Positions 6,887 to 16,142 of a DNA stretch of 25,919 bases are shown here, piece by piece. A model generated the notes under the pieces. It saw only the letters and a program-made list of their open reading frames with translations, searched no databases and was not told the DNA's origin. The stretch comes from JBCBAP01 sp038532435 (lineage in GTDB: Bacteria > Pseudomonadota > Alphaproteobacteria > Rhodobacterales > Rhodobacteraceae). How positions within the stretch are numbered: the stretch's first letter is position 1; every line of letters starts with the position of its first letter. The stretch is from the NCBI GenBank assembly GCA_038532435.1, contig JBCBAP010000051.1:1-25919 (forward strand). The letters are read 5' to 3'. Made by a program: the position numbers and the translations under genes.

Positions 6887-8196
6887 TGGAATGGTACGAA
6901 GCGCTGGGGCTCCTCGTTGGCTCCATAATGATCCTGATGGCGGTTGGGATGCCGGTGGCGTTCGCGTTTCTTGCGGCCAACATCCTTGGCGCGTGGATCT
7001 TCATGGGGGGCGAACGGGGGGTCGTGGCGCTCCTGAACAACGGGTGGGGATCGCTCACGAAATACGCTCTGGTGCCGATCCCGCTCTTTCTGCTGATGGG
7101 CGAGATTTTCTTCCACACCGGTCTTGGCGGACGCATGTTCACGGCGATCGACCGGCTGCTGGGCAAGCTTCCCGGCCGGTTGAGCTATGTGACGGTGCTC
7201 GGCGGCACCGGGTTCTCGACTCTCTCGGGATCGTCGATGGGGTCCACCGCGCTTCTGGGGTCGCTGATGGTCCCCGAGATGACCCGGCGGGGCTACAAGA
7301 AACACATGTCCATCGGTCCGATCCTCGGCACCGGAGGACTCGCAATCATCATCCCACCGTCTGCACTCGCGGTGCTTCTGGCGACGCTGGCACAGATCGA
7401 CGTCGGCGCGCTCCTCATCGCCGGCATCATTCCCGGCCTGATCCTTGCAGCACTCTACATCGCCACGATCTACGTGCAAACGCGCCTCGACCCGTCCGCG
7501 GCACCTGCCTACGACGTGACCTATCTGAGCGTTTCAGGGAGGCTCAAGCTCTTCTTCACCGAGGTCGTGCCCATGATCGGGCTGATGGTCCTGATCGTCG
7601 TCATGATGATCAACGGCATCGTCACGCCCAGCGAGGCAGCAGCCTTCGGCGCACTCGGCGTGCTGATCCTCGCGCTGCTGTACCGCTGTCTGAGCTGGGA
7701 CGCGGTCGTGAAGTCGGTGCGGGGTGCCCTGCGCGTGACCCTCATGGCCTATCTCATCGTCTTCGGTTCGGCGACCTTCAGCCAGCTTCTCGCCTTCTCC
7801 GGTGCGTCGCGCGGACTGATAAACTGGGCAACGGGGTTCGAACTCGACCCGGTCGCGATGCTGCTGGTGATGTTCGGGGTTCTTCTGATCCTCGGCATGT
7901 TCATGGAACAGATTTCTATCATGCTGCTCACCGTACCGATCTATTTCCCGCTGGCCGCGAGCCTCGGGTTTGATCCGATCTGGTTCGGCCTGATCATGTT
8001 GCTGGCGCTTGAAATCAGCTTCACGACGCCGCCCTTCGGGCTTCTGCTCTTCGTGATGAAGGGGGTGGCACCCAAGGACACCACGATGCGCGAGATCTAC
8101 CTGTCAGCGATCCCGTTCATCCTGTGCTCGCTCCTTCTGGTGGCACTGCTGATCCTCTTCCCGCCAATCGCAACATGGCTGCCACAGGTGGGCTGA
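6886..8196 (+). CDS. dctM: TRAP transporter large permease (DctM family)
   Basis: A 436-residue protein with about a dozen hydrophobic segments, the normal DctM size. Conserved stretches include the start (LLVGSIMILMAVGMPVAFAF), GSSMGSTALLGSLMVPEMTRRGY, the loop GTGGLAIIIPPSALAVLLA, INGIVTPSEAAAFGALG, and the C-terminal LEISFTTPPFGLLLFVMKGVAP. It is the channel-forming subunit that uses the sodium gradient to import the ligand presented by DctP. The start at 6886 overlaps the dctQ stop; an earlier start in the same frame at 6772 would lie inside dctQ and is rejected. It appears to be the last gene of the gntR-leuC-leuD-dctPQM operon. No intrinsic terminator was found behind it. Confidence 0.95.
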   Translation: MEWYEALGLLVGSIMILMAVGMPVAFAFLAANILGAWIFMGGERGVVALLNNGWGSLTKYALVPIPLFLLMGEIFFHTGLGGRMFTAIDRLLGKLPGRLSYVTVLGGTGFSTLSGSSMGSTALLGSLMVPEMTRRGYKKHMSIGPILGTGGLAIIIPPSALAVLLATLAQIDVGALLIAGIIPGLILAALYIATIYVQTRLDPSAAPAYDVTYLSVSGRLKLFFTEVVPMIGLMVLIVVMMINGIVTPSEAAAFGALGVLILALLYRCLSWDAVVKSVRGALRVTLMAYLIVFGSATFSQLLAFSGASRGLINWATGFELDPVAMLLVMFGVLLILGMFMEQISIMLLTVPIYFPLAASLGFDPIWFGLIMLLALEISFTTPPFGLLLFVMKGVAPKDTTMREIYLSAIPFILCSLLLVALLILFPPIATWLPQVG

Positions 8197-8553
8197 CATT
8201 CTGCGACAGGTGCGGCTTTAACCTGGGCCAACGACCCGGACGTCCACGAAAGCGGCGCAGCGGCAACAGACACTGCCTAACCATGTTTGACCCGCTGCCG
8301 CGGTGAAGGATCAGGACCGATCTCACCCCGAAGTGACGGCATCGTCCGCGCTCGGCCAAACTGGATGGTCAGGGTGGCTGCGACGGAGGGGAAAGTCCCC
8401 GGGCAGGAAGACGGCAGGCTTTTCCGCGCACGAGGAGCGTCCCACGCAGCCGGTAATCGGGGTGTCACGTCCCCAATGCCGTTCCGTGCCGGCAGGAATA
8501 TTTTCTGGAACTTCATGCACCAAGTCGGTAAGCAACCTGCGCTGGAGGGTCCC
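8197..8553. other. Intergenic stretch before the glycosyltransferase/FkbM gene
   Basis: About 357 bases with no gene I can support. The frame of the following gene is open back to a TTG at 8287, but the extra residues are Arg/Gly-rich and unlike any domain. No hairpin with a T-run was seen after dctM, and no clear -35/-10 pair. Confidence 0.5.
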
Positions 8554-10911
8554 GTGTTGGATGGCAGGAGCGTGGCAAAACGGGAACGATGGGGGGTCGT
8601 GGCAACGGTCAAGGCACCTGTCGATGAGGTGAAACGCTTCGTCGCTTACCACCTCACTCTCGGTGCCGATGAGATCCACATATTCCTCGACGATCCCAAA
8701 GATATCGCGTTCGACCTGCTGTCTCCGCTCGACCGGGTCTTTGTCACCCGGTGCGACGGAGCGTACTGGCGGGGCAAGCGGCCCAGCGCCCATCAGTCCC
8801 GACAGATCTTCAACGCAAACCGCATCTACATGCGGACCTCCCTCGATTGGCTCGCTCATATCGACCATGACGAGTACCTCTGGTCCGCTGGATCGGTGCA
8901 CGAGGTTCTGGCGAAGGTCCCCGACGAAAAGCCCTACGTGTCCGCGCCCTCATCCGAGCCCTTCAGCCTGCCCAACGAGGCTGAACCCCGATTGTTCAGG
9001 GACGCGCTGCCGGAAACGCCCGAAGGGCAAGCGCTGGGAACCAAGGCGTTTGGCGACGATGCGGACTGGCTCAACAATGGGCTCCTCGGACACAAGGCGG
9101 GCAAGTGCCTTGTTCGCACCGGCCGGTCCGACACCGTCCTGCAGATCCACGAGCCCTTGATCGGCGGTCGGCAGAGCAGGGTCGATGCTGCCTCGGATGA
9201 TCTCCGGGTCCTGCACATGCTGGCCTATGACGAACATGACTGGATTGATCAGGTCGAGCGCCGGTTGAAGACCGGGTCCTATCGCCAACGTCCGATCCAC
9301 GTCAGGCGCAACCGGCAGGACGCGTTGCGCCAGCATCTGCTGAACGTGGAGGAGAGCTCCGGGACTGAAGGGCTGAGAGCGGTCTGGCGCAGCGTTCAGC
9401 AATACTCCCGCTCTAAACGCACGCTCCTGATGGCTGGTATCGCGTTCGAGGCGAGGCTGTGGCTCGATGCGAAGGTCGCACACTGGTTCCCACCGCCCCT
9501 GATCCAGCCCGAAGTGGACAGCGCCGCCGGGGAACTGCGTGGGGTTGTTCATCAGGGCGATGTCCCGGTGTGCGTTGCACCCGATGCGGGAGACGTGGAC
9601 CGTCGCCTTGCCACGTTCGGGACCTATGACGTCGACCTCAATGCGTTTGTCGCCACCCGGCTGGCTGGCCGCCAGATCCACCTCGCATCGCTCTGCACCG
9701 GATCGTCGGCAATCAGCGTGCTGATCTCCTCACAGGCTGCCCCGGACAGCGTCTTGTCCGTCTTCGAGGAGGATCCGGCGGCGCTGGAGCGGCTCGACCG
9801 GACCCGCGCGCTGAACCCCTCACTCGATATTGAGGTGGCACCCTTCACCGCGGAGAGCGTCGGAGACGCCCTGCGGACACGCCGCGGCAGCACGCCTCTG
9901 CGCTGCGCTTATCTCGGGTGGCGCAGTACCGTAGACAAACGGCTGCATCAGGATCTGTCGACCCTGCTGCTGGACTGGTCTCCGGATGTTATCTTCTGCG
10001 CGGCGGTGGATCGGAACGCAGTGTCGCGGTCCGAGAAGTACGCGTCGGCGCATGGCCTGACCCGCCACACCTTTGCGAACCTCATTATGTTCGAACGTTT
10101 AGACCGGGAGCCGTTGATGGATGACGCTGCCTTTGCTTCATGGAAGCGCCTTTGGGAACAGAGCCGGGGCAAGCGGAGCTTCAGGCGTAATCTGCGCAAC
10201 CTCGCGCAACCGCGGGAGCTTGAATATCTCGGCTGCTCCTTCCTGCTTTTTCCCAGGGACAACTACACTGAGTTCACACTATGGCTGCGTGAAACAGCGC
10301 CTGAACATGATGAGATGCAGGCGCTCATCGAAAGGTTGGGTGCACAAAATCCGGTCATCATCGATGTCGGTGCAAACGCGGGCGTGTTCTCCCTGCCGAT
10401 CCTCCAGGCCGGAGGGGCCAAGGCGGTCTGCTATGCCATCGAACCCAATCCGATCATGCTCGAGCGTCTCCGGCGGAACGTCACCCGAAGCGGGCTGAGC
10501 GCGAAGGTGCATGTGGAGGAGTGTGCCATTTCGGATGAAAACGGGACGGCGCACCTCACGTTCACCGTCGGCGCAAATTTCGGGCAGGCGAGGCTCGGCG
10601 AGGACCCGGATGCGGACGGGCTGGACGTGAAAACGCTCACGCTGACGGATTTCGTCACGAGCCGCCAGGTTCCCCGGATCGATCTCTTGAAGGTCGATGT
10701 CGAGGGGCTCGAAGATCGGGTGATCGTTCCGTATCTCGCGGAGGCTCCTCGGGACATGCTTCCCCGCTACATCTACTTCGAAACGGAGCGTCCGGACGCA
10801 TGGGCCGTCGACCTTCTCGGGGCGATCAAGGAAAGAGGCTACGTTCTGGACCAACAGTTCAAGCTCAACGCTCTCTTCAAACTTGGCGATGACGACCCGA
10901 CGACCGACTGA
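8554..10911 (+). CDS. Glycosyltransferase-like and FkbM methyltransferase fusion protein
   Basis: About 785 residues from a GTG at 8554, chosen because GGAGGG sits at 8544-8549 and recognisable homology begins right after; ATG alternatives at 8365, 8476 and 8515 lack good ribosome-binding sites. Residues about 12-250 resemble a family-2-type glycosyltransferase (WGVVATVKAPVDEVKRFVAY, GADEIHIFLDDP, and the DHDEY metal-type motif at 104-108). Residues about 360-520 form a second Rossmann-like segment (LASLCTGSSAISVLI, FEEDPAALERL) that mirrors an FkbM domain but lacks its glycine motif. Residues about 570-745 are an intact FkbM methyltransferase, with the SAM motif IDVGANAGVFSLP near 603-614, the acidic AIEPNPIMLERL strand end and LLKVDVEGLED. 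A role in making or methylating a surface glycan is inferred. No other glycan genes flank it, and it appears monocistronic. Confidence 0.85.
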   Translation: MLDGRSVAKRERWGVVATVKAPVDEVKRFVAYHLTLGADEIHIFLDDPKDIAFDLLSPLDRVFVTRCDGAYWRGKRPSAHQSRQIFNANRIYMRTSLDWLAHIDHDEYLWSAGSVHEVLAKVPDEKPYVSAPSSEPFSLPNEAEPRLFRDALPETPEGQALGTKAFGDDADWLNNGLLGHKAGKCLVRTGRSDTVLQIHEPLIGGRQSRVDAASDDLRVLHMLAYDEHDWIDQVERRLKTGSYRQRPIHVRRNRQDALRQHLLNVEESSGTEGLRAVWRSVQQYSRSKRTLLMAGIAFEARLWLDAKVAHWFPPPLIQPEVDSAAGELRGVVHQGDVPVCVAPDAGDVDRRLATFGTYDVDLNAFVATRLAGRQIHLASLCTGSSAISVLISSQAAPDSVLSVFEEDPAALERLDRTRALNPSLDIEVAPFTAESVGDALRTRRGSTPLRCAYLGWRSTVDKRLHQDLSTLLLDWSPDVIFCAAVDRNAVSRSEKYASAHGLTRHTFANLIMFERLDREPLMDDAAFASWKRLWEQSRGKRSFRRNLRNLAQPRELEYLGCSFLLFPRDNYTEFTLWLRETAPEHDEMQALIERLGAQNPVIIDVGANAGVFSLPILQAGGAKAVCYAIEPNPIMLERLRRNVTRSGLSAKVHVEECAISDENGTAHLTFTVGANFGQARLGEDPDADGLDVKTLTLTDFVTSRQVPRIDLLKVDVEGLEDRVIVPYLAEAPRDMLPRYIYFETERPDAWAVDLLGAIKERGYVLDQQFKLNALFKLGDDDPTTD

Positions 10912-11334
10912 CACAAAGACGCCCGGACCGGCCGGCGGCTCGGCATCACACGACTTCTCCGAGGATCCCGACGCCCGTCCGCTGAACCAGGCCGCCTGCG
11001 CCACGATGTATTCCGTTGCAGTATACGTGCAGCCAGACACCGTCGGGGCTGCGTGACCCCCTTTCGATCCGCTAGGTCAATGACCGCAGCTTGAAGTCCC
11101 AGCGACACAGACGCCCCCAGAACTTAGGCTTTGCCCACGTGCCTTCCTTCGGTCAGAAGATGCGATGCGTCGTCATCCACACATGCAAATTGCCTCACTG
11201 CGTTCGACACCACCCTCGACCGGTCAGGGACTCATCCGACGCACACCTGGTAGAAGCGTCACGCGGATGCCGACAGACATGGGGAAATGATGGCCCAACA
11301 CTCCCTGCCCCACAGCCCGATGGACAGGTAAGCG
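10912..11334. other. Convergent intergenic stretch
   Basis: About 423 bases between the stop of the fusion gene and the stop of the M20 hydrolase operon, which converge here. Short frames exist on both strands but have no homology I recognise and poor ribosome-binding sites. No strong hairpin with a T-run was found. It may hold remnants of a lost gene. Confidence 0.5.
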
Positions 11335-12726
11335 TCACTCGCGCCGGGGGGCTACTCCGTCTCCGATATCCCAGAAAAGCCCCGTCATCAGGGCGAGTGC
11401 ATCGCGCGAGACCGATTTCAGTACATGTTCGTTCGGGGCGTGTTGAGAACATCCGCGGTAAGAGTGAGGGACCCAGACCGTAGGGAGGCCAAGGATCTCG
11501 GCGAAGACCTCGTTGGGCAGAGAGCCGCCGAGATTGGGCAGGATCTGAGGCGCTTTGCCGGACGTTGTCTCAATCGAGCGGGCCACGAACCTGACCCAGG
11601 GATGGTCGGGCTCCAGCCGGGTCGCATCAAAGAACCCCCGGGTGTGCGGCACGATCCCCACGCCGGCGAAGCCACAGGCGTCGAGGTGGCGGCGGAGAGC
11701 GGGGAGGATGTCAGCCCGGTCGGTTCCCACGACATAGCGAAGCTGACAGGCCGCTGTCGCGCTCGCGGAGATTGCGTTGACCGGGGCTTCGGGCACACCG
11801 CTCTTCAGCGCGAGGATCGCAAAGCTGTTCCAGCCAAAAACGCGTTCCGCGGGGGTCAGATCCGCCTCGCCCCAATCGGGATCGATGGACGGTCCGGTCT
11901 CTCCCTCGATGGGCAGATCGCGCAAGGAGCGCCGGATTTTCTCGGTCAGGCTCGTCGGCCGCCATTCGGGAACCTGGATCTGCCCGCGCGCGTCGGTGAT
12001 GGTGGACAAGGCCTGTGCGAGGATCATCGCAGGGTCCGCGAGAAGACCGCCCCAATTTCCGGAGTGGTGGGCTCCGTCCCGCAGATCGACCACAAGATCG
12101 AACGAGATGCCGCCGCGTGCGCCCAGAAACATCGTCGGCGTGTCGGGCTGAAGGCGCGGACCGTCGGACGCGATCAGCACATCCGCCGCGAGCTTATCCT
12201 TGTGTGCGGCACAGAACTCCGTGAGGCCCGGGGATCCCATCTCCTCGCCCGTCTCGATGATGATCCGGACGTTGAACCCCAGGCTGCCGCGCTCTTCGAG
12301 GACGGACCCGAGCGCAACCATGTTGATCAGATGCTGGCCCTTGTTGTCCGCCGTGCCGCGCCCGTAGAGTTTCTCGCCCTCCTCCACCAACCGGAAGGGA
12401 TGAAGACCCGCGCGCCAGTGATCGGTCTGGGCCCGGATCACATCCCCATGCCCGTAGGACAGGACAGTCGTCAGCCCGTCGCCCTCGATGCGTTCGGCAA
12501 CGAGGATGGGCCCGGCGTCCGCGACCGGATTGGGATGAATCTTGCACTGGAAACCAAGCGCGTCGAAACGCGGGATCATCGCCTCCCGCAGGTATCGCAA
12601 CAGCTCGGCGGCCTTGGTCGATGTCTGGCTCTCCGTCTCGTATGACACCAGATCGGCGAGGTCTTCGGCGAACCGCCCGGTGTCGAAGGTGTTGGATGCG
12701 CGTGCGATGGCGGATGAACGGGTCAT
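11335..12726 (-). CDS. M20-family metallohydrolase (ArgE/DapE/ACY1-type peptidase)
   Basis: A 463-residue cytoplasmic di-zinc hydrolase. Metal and catalytic positions are H93 and D95 (SYGHGDV), D127 (GRGTADNKGQH), the glutamates at 161-162 (ETGEEMGSPG), D188 (ASDGPR), and a C-terminal HAPNEH histidine. A dimerisation lid domain is suggested by residues about 200-310. The family removes acyl groups from, or hydrolyses, short peptides and N-acyl amino acids. The ATG at 12726 lies 10 bases after the stop of the preceding amidohydrolase; the open frame up to 12969 falls inside that gene and is not used. It is the last gene of the dpp-amidohydrolase operon, so it probably processes the compound imported by that ABC transporter. 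The exact substrate is unknown. Confidence 0.9.
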   Translation of the reverse strand: MTRSSAIARASNTFDTGRFAEDLADLVSYETESQTSTKAAELLRYLREAMIPRFDALGFQCKIHPNPVADAGPILVAERIEGDGLTTVLSYGHGDVIRAQTDHWRAGLHPFRLVEEGEKLYGRGTADNKGQHLINMVALGSVLEERGSLGFNVRIIIETGEEMGSPGLTEFCAAHKDKLAADVLIASDGPRLQPDTPTMFLGARGGISFDLVVDLRDGAHHSGNWGGLLADPAMILAQALSTITDARGQIQVPEWRPTSLTEKIRRSLRDLPIEGETGPSIDPDWGEADLTPAERVFGWNSFAILALKSGVPEAPVNAISASATAACQLRYVVGTDRADILPALRRHLDACGFAGVGIVPHTRGFFDATRLEPDHPWVRFVARSIETTSGKAPQILPNLGGSLPNEVFAEILGLPTVWVPHSYRGCSQHAPNEHVLKSVSRDALALMTGLFWDIGDGVAPRRE

Positions 12727-12736
12727 CGTGGGTCCG

Positions 12737-14143
12737 TCACACCGGCGGCCGCACGTCGTCGGGGATGGGGCAGCTGTAGGGCGTCTCATCCAGGTGCGCC
12801 TGATGGGTGGCCTTGGCGCTCTCAACAAGACCCTGATCCTCGACGAGCCGACAGGCCGTGGCGGCCATCGCCTTGGCAGCGTAGAGCATGCCCTTGTGCG
12901 CCGCCGGTGCCTTTCCCTGGGCCACGGTCTGCCATGTGTGGAACGGCGTGCCGACGGCGCAGGTCGCAACCCGCGCCTGGACCGTCGGAACAGCCCAGCT
13001 CACATCGCCCACATCGGTGGAGCCTTCGCCACCGTCGCTGCGGCGGTCGAGCGGTGCGATGAAATCGCAAAGCGCGAGATCCTTCTGCGGCTTCGCGCCG
13101 ATCCGCTTGAACGTGGTTTCGATGTCCGCAGCGGTCAGGGACGCCTGGATCTCGCGGGCAAAGGCATCGTCTGCATCGTCGAACTGCACGGGCCCCAGTT
13201 TCTCAAGCTCGCTGTGCATCGCCTCCTCCAGCGTGCGATTGCCGAGCAGGTTGGACACTCCCGAAAAAACCTTGCTCGTGACGCTGGTCTCGGTCATCAG
13301 CGCCGCCCCGTCGGCAATCTTGCGGACCCGTTCCATGAGGTCGTTCAACTCCGGAAGCGAGCTTGCTCGGACCAGCTGGCGCACCGTGGCCTTTGCCTGC
13401 ACCACGTTCGGGGCCGCACCGCCTGCGTCGAGATAGGCATAGTGAACCCGCGCGCTGTCGGGGATATGTTCACGAAGGTAGTTGATCCCGACATTCATCA
13501 GCTCGACCGCGTCGAGCGCCGAGCGGCCAAGCTCCGGCGCGCCCGCCGCGTGCGCAGCCTTGCCGTGAAAGGTGAAGTCGATCCGCGTATTGGCCAGAGA
13601 GCTTGCCTCATTCACACCGGTAAAGGTCGCAGGGTGCCAGGAGATCGCCGCATCCACATCGTCGAACAGACCTTCGCGCACCATGTAGGTCTTCGCCGCC
13701 CCGCCTTCCTCCGCTGGGCACCCGTAGTAGCGGACGCGCCCTTTCAGTCCGTTTTCCGCCAGCCAGTCCTTCACCGCAGTCGCCGCCAGAAGGGCCGCAG
13801 CTCCCAGCAGGTTGTGGCCACACCCGTGCCCGTTTCCACCCTCTTCCAAGGGGTGATGTTCCGCCACGCCCGGGGCCTGGCTGAGGTAGGGCAGCGCGTC
13901 GAACTCCCCCAGAATGGCAATGACTGGACCCTCGTCGCCCGCCTCTCCGACGACTGCGGTGGGGATACCCGCAGCGTTTTCGGTGATCCGGAAGCCCTGC
14001 GCCTCCAGCATGCGCGTGTGCTCGGCCACCGAGCGATACTCGTTGTAAAGCGTCTCTGGAGTGTCGAAGACACTGTCTGACAAGCCCACAAAAGCGTCGC
14101 GATGGCGGTCTACGTGGTCCCAGATCGGGTCGGCATTTTTCAC
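12737..14143 (-). CDS. M20 amidohydrolase, AbgB-like
   Basis: A 468-residue metal-dependent amidohydrolase resembling AbgB (p-aminobenzoyl-glutamate hydrolase subunit) and related M20D enzymes. The signature GGNGHGCGHNLLGAAALLAA at about 103-122 supplies ligands C108 and H110, followed by E145/E146 (CPAEEGGAAKT) and H170 (ISWHP). The lid domain contains FHGKAAHAAGAPELGRSALD, and a late segment GSTDVGDVSW matches the family. The start is a GTG at 14143 with ACAGGAG seven bases upstream; a frame open to 14986 is only a shadow over the ATPase gene. It lies 20 bases after dppF and 10 before the second M20 gene. It likely cleaves an amide bond of a transported acyl- or aryl-amino acid. AbgB usually works with AbgA, which is absent, so the partner M20 gene might fill that place, though it is of a different subfamily. 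Confidence 0.92.
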   Translation of the reverse strand: MKNADPIWDHVDRHRDAFVGLSDSVFDTPETLYNEYRSVAEHTRMLEAQGFRITENAAGIPTAVVGEAGDEGPVIAILGEFDALPYLSQAPGVAEHHPLEEGGNGHGCGHNLLGAAALLAATAVKDWLAENGLKGRVRYYGCPAEEGGAAKTYMVREGLFDDVDAAISWHPATFTGVNEASSLANTRIDFTFHGKAAHAAGAPELGRSALDAVELMNVGINYLREHIPDSARVHYAYLDAGGAAPNVVQAKATVRQLVRASSLPELNDLMERVRKIADGAALMTETSVTSKVFSGVSNLLGNRTLEEAMHSELEKLGPVQFDDADDAFAREIQASLTAADIETTFKRIGAKPQKDLALCDFIAPLDRRSDGGEGSTDVGDVSWAVPTVQARVATCAVGTPFHTWQTVAQGKAPAAHKGMLYAAKAMAATACRLVEDQGLVESAKATHQAHLDETPYSCPIPDDVRPPV

Positions 14144-14163
14144 GTGCGGGCTCCTGTTGTCTT

Positions 14164-15168
14164 TCAAGCGGTTTCGAGATGCTCCAGGAGGCAGGCCGTC
14201 TCCCGCCCGCCTCGGCCCGCTTTCAACACCGGAACGGTCTTGCGACAGTCTGCGGTGGCCGCGGGGCACCTGGGGTGGAAGGTGCAGCCGGGCGGCGGGT
14301 CCAGCGGGGACGGGATCTCGCCTTCGATGGGCTCGAACGCCCGGCGGCGTTGGTCGAGCCGGGGCGCTTCGGCCAGCAGAGCCTTGGTGTAGGGATGCCG
14401 CGGGTCGGAGAAGATCTCCTCGGTCGTCGCACTCTCGACAATGCGGCCCAGATACATGATCGCAACCCGGTCGGCGATATGTTCGACCACACTGAGGTCG
14501 TGGCTGATGAACAGGTAGGTCAGTCCCAGCTCTTCTCGTAGATCCATGAAAAGGTTGATGACCTGGGCCTGAATCGAAACGTCGAGCGCGGCAATCGCCT
14601 CGTCGCACACAAGGAATTTCGGCTTCACGGCGAGCGCGCGTGCGATCCCGATCCTCTGCCGCTGTCCACCGGAAAACTGGTGGGCGTAGCGGCGTTTGAG
14701 GGACGGGTCCAACCCGACCTTTCGCATCACGTCGTCCACATAGTCCGACTGCTCGGCCTTGCTGACGATTCCGTGCATCCGCGGTGCCTCGCCGATGATC
14801 TCCTCGACCCGCATCCGCGGATTGAGGCTGGCGAAGGGATCCTGAAAGATCATCTGGATCGCAAGCGTCGCCGCCCGTTTCTCCGCCCCCTTCAGGGTGG
14901 CCACGTCTTTGCCCTGATAGAACAGGTGACCATCGCTCGCCGCATGGATGCCCGCGACGACGCGACCCAACGTGGACTTGCCACAACCGGACTCGCCCAC
15001 CAGCCCGAGCACCTCACCCGGTTGAATGGCAAGCGACACCTGATCCACCGCGTGCACCGTTTCCTCGCGCACGTTCGCACCAAGCCTCTGCGCAATCTTG
15101 CCCGCCACATCGAGGCGTTTCGTGAAGCGTTTCGACACCTCCCGGATCTCCACCAGCGGCGCGGTCAT
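14164..15168 (-). CDS. dppF: Peptide ABC transporter ATPase (DppF-type)
   Basis: A 334-residue ATPase. Walker A is GESGCGKS at residues 58-65, the Q-loop is IFQDPFASLNP, the signature is FSGGQRQRIGIARAL, Walker B is FLVCDEAIAALD, and the switch histidine is in FISHDLS. The C-terminal oligopeptide-transporter extension (PPPGCTFHPRCPAATADC) is present. It drives import together with DppD. The Walker B/D-loop reads DEAIAALD instead of the more usual DEPVSALD; the catalytic Glu is kept. The start overlaps the dppD stop in an ATGA arrangement. Confidence 0.94.
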   Translation of the reverse strand: MTAPLVEIREVSKRFTKRLDVAGKIAQRLGANVREETVHAVDQVSLAIQPGEVLGLVGESGCGKSTLGRVVAGIHAASDGHLFYQGKDVATLKGAEKRAATLAIQMIFQDPFASLNPRMRVEEIIGEAPRMHGIVSKAEQSDYVDDVMRKVGLDPSLKRRYAHQFSGGQRQRIGIARALAVKPKFLVCDEAIAALDVSIQAQVINLFMDLREELGLTYLFISHDLSVVEHIADRVAIMYLGRIVESATTEEIFSDPRHPYTKALLAEAPRLDQRRRAFEPIEGEIPSPLDPPPGCTFHPRCPAATADCRKTVPVLKAGRGGRETACLLEHLETA

Positions 15169-16142
15169 GGAACGGCCTCCGCGTTCCGCTGGGGATTGAA
15201 GCACCGCAGGCGGCGTCCATCCACATCCGCGATGGGTGGCTGTGCCGCGCACGCTTCGGTCCTTGCCCGACAGCGGGGCCCGAAGGCGCATCCCCTTGGC
15301 ATCGCGAGCATGTTCGGCGTCATCCCCTCGATCTGGAACAGGCGCTGGCCGCGGCGGTTCGCGGTTGGAACCGAGCCGAGAAGGCCGACCGTGTAGGGAT
15401 GTCGCGGGCGGTCGATGACATCATCGATATCGCCCTGCTCGACGATCCGTCCGGCATACATGACCGAAATCCGATCCGCGAGGCCCGCCACGACGGCGAG
15501 GTCATGGGTGATCCAGATCAGCGCGGTTCCCGTCTGCCGCGTCAGCTTCTGCGCCTCGTGGATGATCTGTGCCTGGATGGTGACGTCGAGCGCGGTTGTC
15601 GGCTCATCGGCGATGATGAGATCGGGCTTGTTGAGAAAGGCCGTCGCGATGGCCACGCGCTGCCGCATCCCGCCTGACAATTGGTGGGGATAGGCCTGCA
15701 GCCGCTCCTCAGGGGATGGGATGCCGACGAGCCCCAGCGCATCCCGGCTGCGTTCCCACGCGACTTGGCGGGAGATCTTCTCGTGCGCGAGGATCGCCTC
15801 GATCATCTGGGTGTCGACCCGCAGGACCGGGTTGAGGGTCATCATCGGATCCTGAAAGATCATCGAGATCCGGTTGCCCCTGAGCCGTTTCAGGATGTCC
15901 TCCGGCGCGTTCGCGATTTCCTCGCCGTTGAACCGGATCGAACCCTCGACGATGCGCCCGGGCGGGTCGATCAGGCCGAGGATGGAGAACCCGGTGATGG
16001 ATTTGCCGGATCCGGACTCACCGACCAGCCCCATGACCTTGCCCTTGGAGACGGAGAAATCGACGCCATCCACCGCCTTCACCACGCCCACGTGGGTGAA
16101 GAAGTGGGTCTTGAGCCCGCTGACTTCGAGAACCTTGGTCAC
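15165..16142 (-). CDS. dppD: Peptide ABC transporter ATPase (DppD-type)
   Basis: A 325-residue ATPase with Walker A GESGSGKS at residues 41-48, Q-loop MIFQDPMMTLNP, signature QLSGGMRQRVAIATAF, Walker B LIIADEPTTALD and switch WITHDLA. The C-terminal extension PRGCAFGPRCRARTEAC is the cysteine-containing block usual in dipeptide/oligopeptide ATPases; some of these bind an iron-sulfur cluster. The start is a GTG at 16142 whose bases overlap the dppC stop (GTGA). The frame remains open to 16808 inside dppC, but homology starts at VTKVLEVSGLKTHF. It acts at the inner face of the membrane as the partner of DppF. Confidence 0.94.
   Translation of the reverse strand: MTKVLEVSGLKTHFFTHVGVVKAVDGVDFSVSKGKVMGLVGESGSGKSITGFSILGLIDPPGRIVEGSIRFNGEEIANAPEDILKRLRGNRISMIFQDPMMTLNPVLRVDTQMIEAILAHEKISRQVAWERSRDALGLVGIPSPEERLQAYPHQLSGGMRQRVAIATAFLNKPDLIIADEPTTALDVTIQAQIIHEAQKLTRQTGTALIWITHDLAVVAGLADRISVMYAGRIVEQGDIDDVIDRPRHPYTVGLLGSVPTANRRGQRLFQIEGMTPNMLAMPRGCAFGPRCRARTEACAAQPPIADVDGRRLRCFNPQRNAEAVP

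Noticed and set aside
10279..11040. Minus-strand frame of 253 codons opposite the FkbM domain
   Set aside because: It is mostly antisense to a strongly conserved methyltransferase domain and lacks a ribosome-binding site or homology.
12542..14080. Plus-strand frame of 512 codons across the M20 genes
   Set aside because: It is opposite two well-supported hydrolase genes and shows no recognisable domain.
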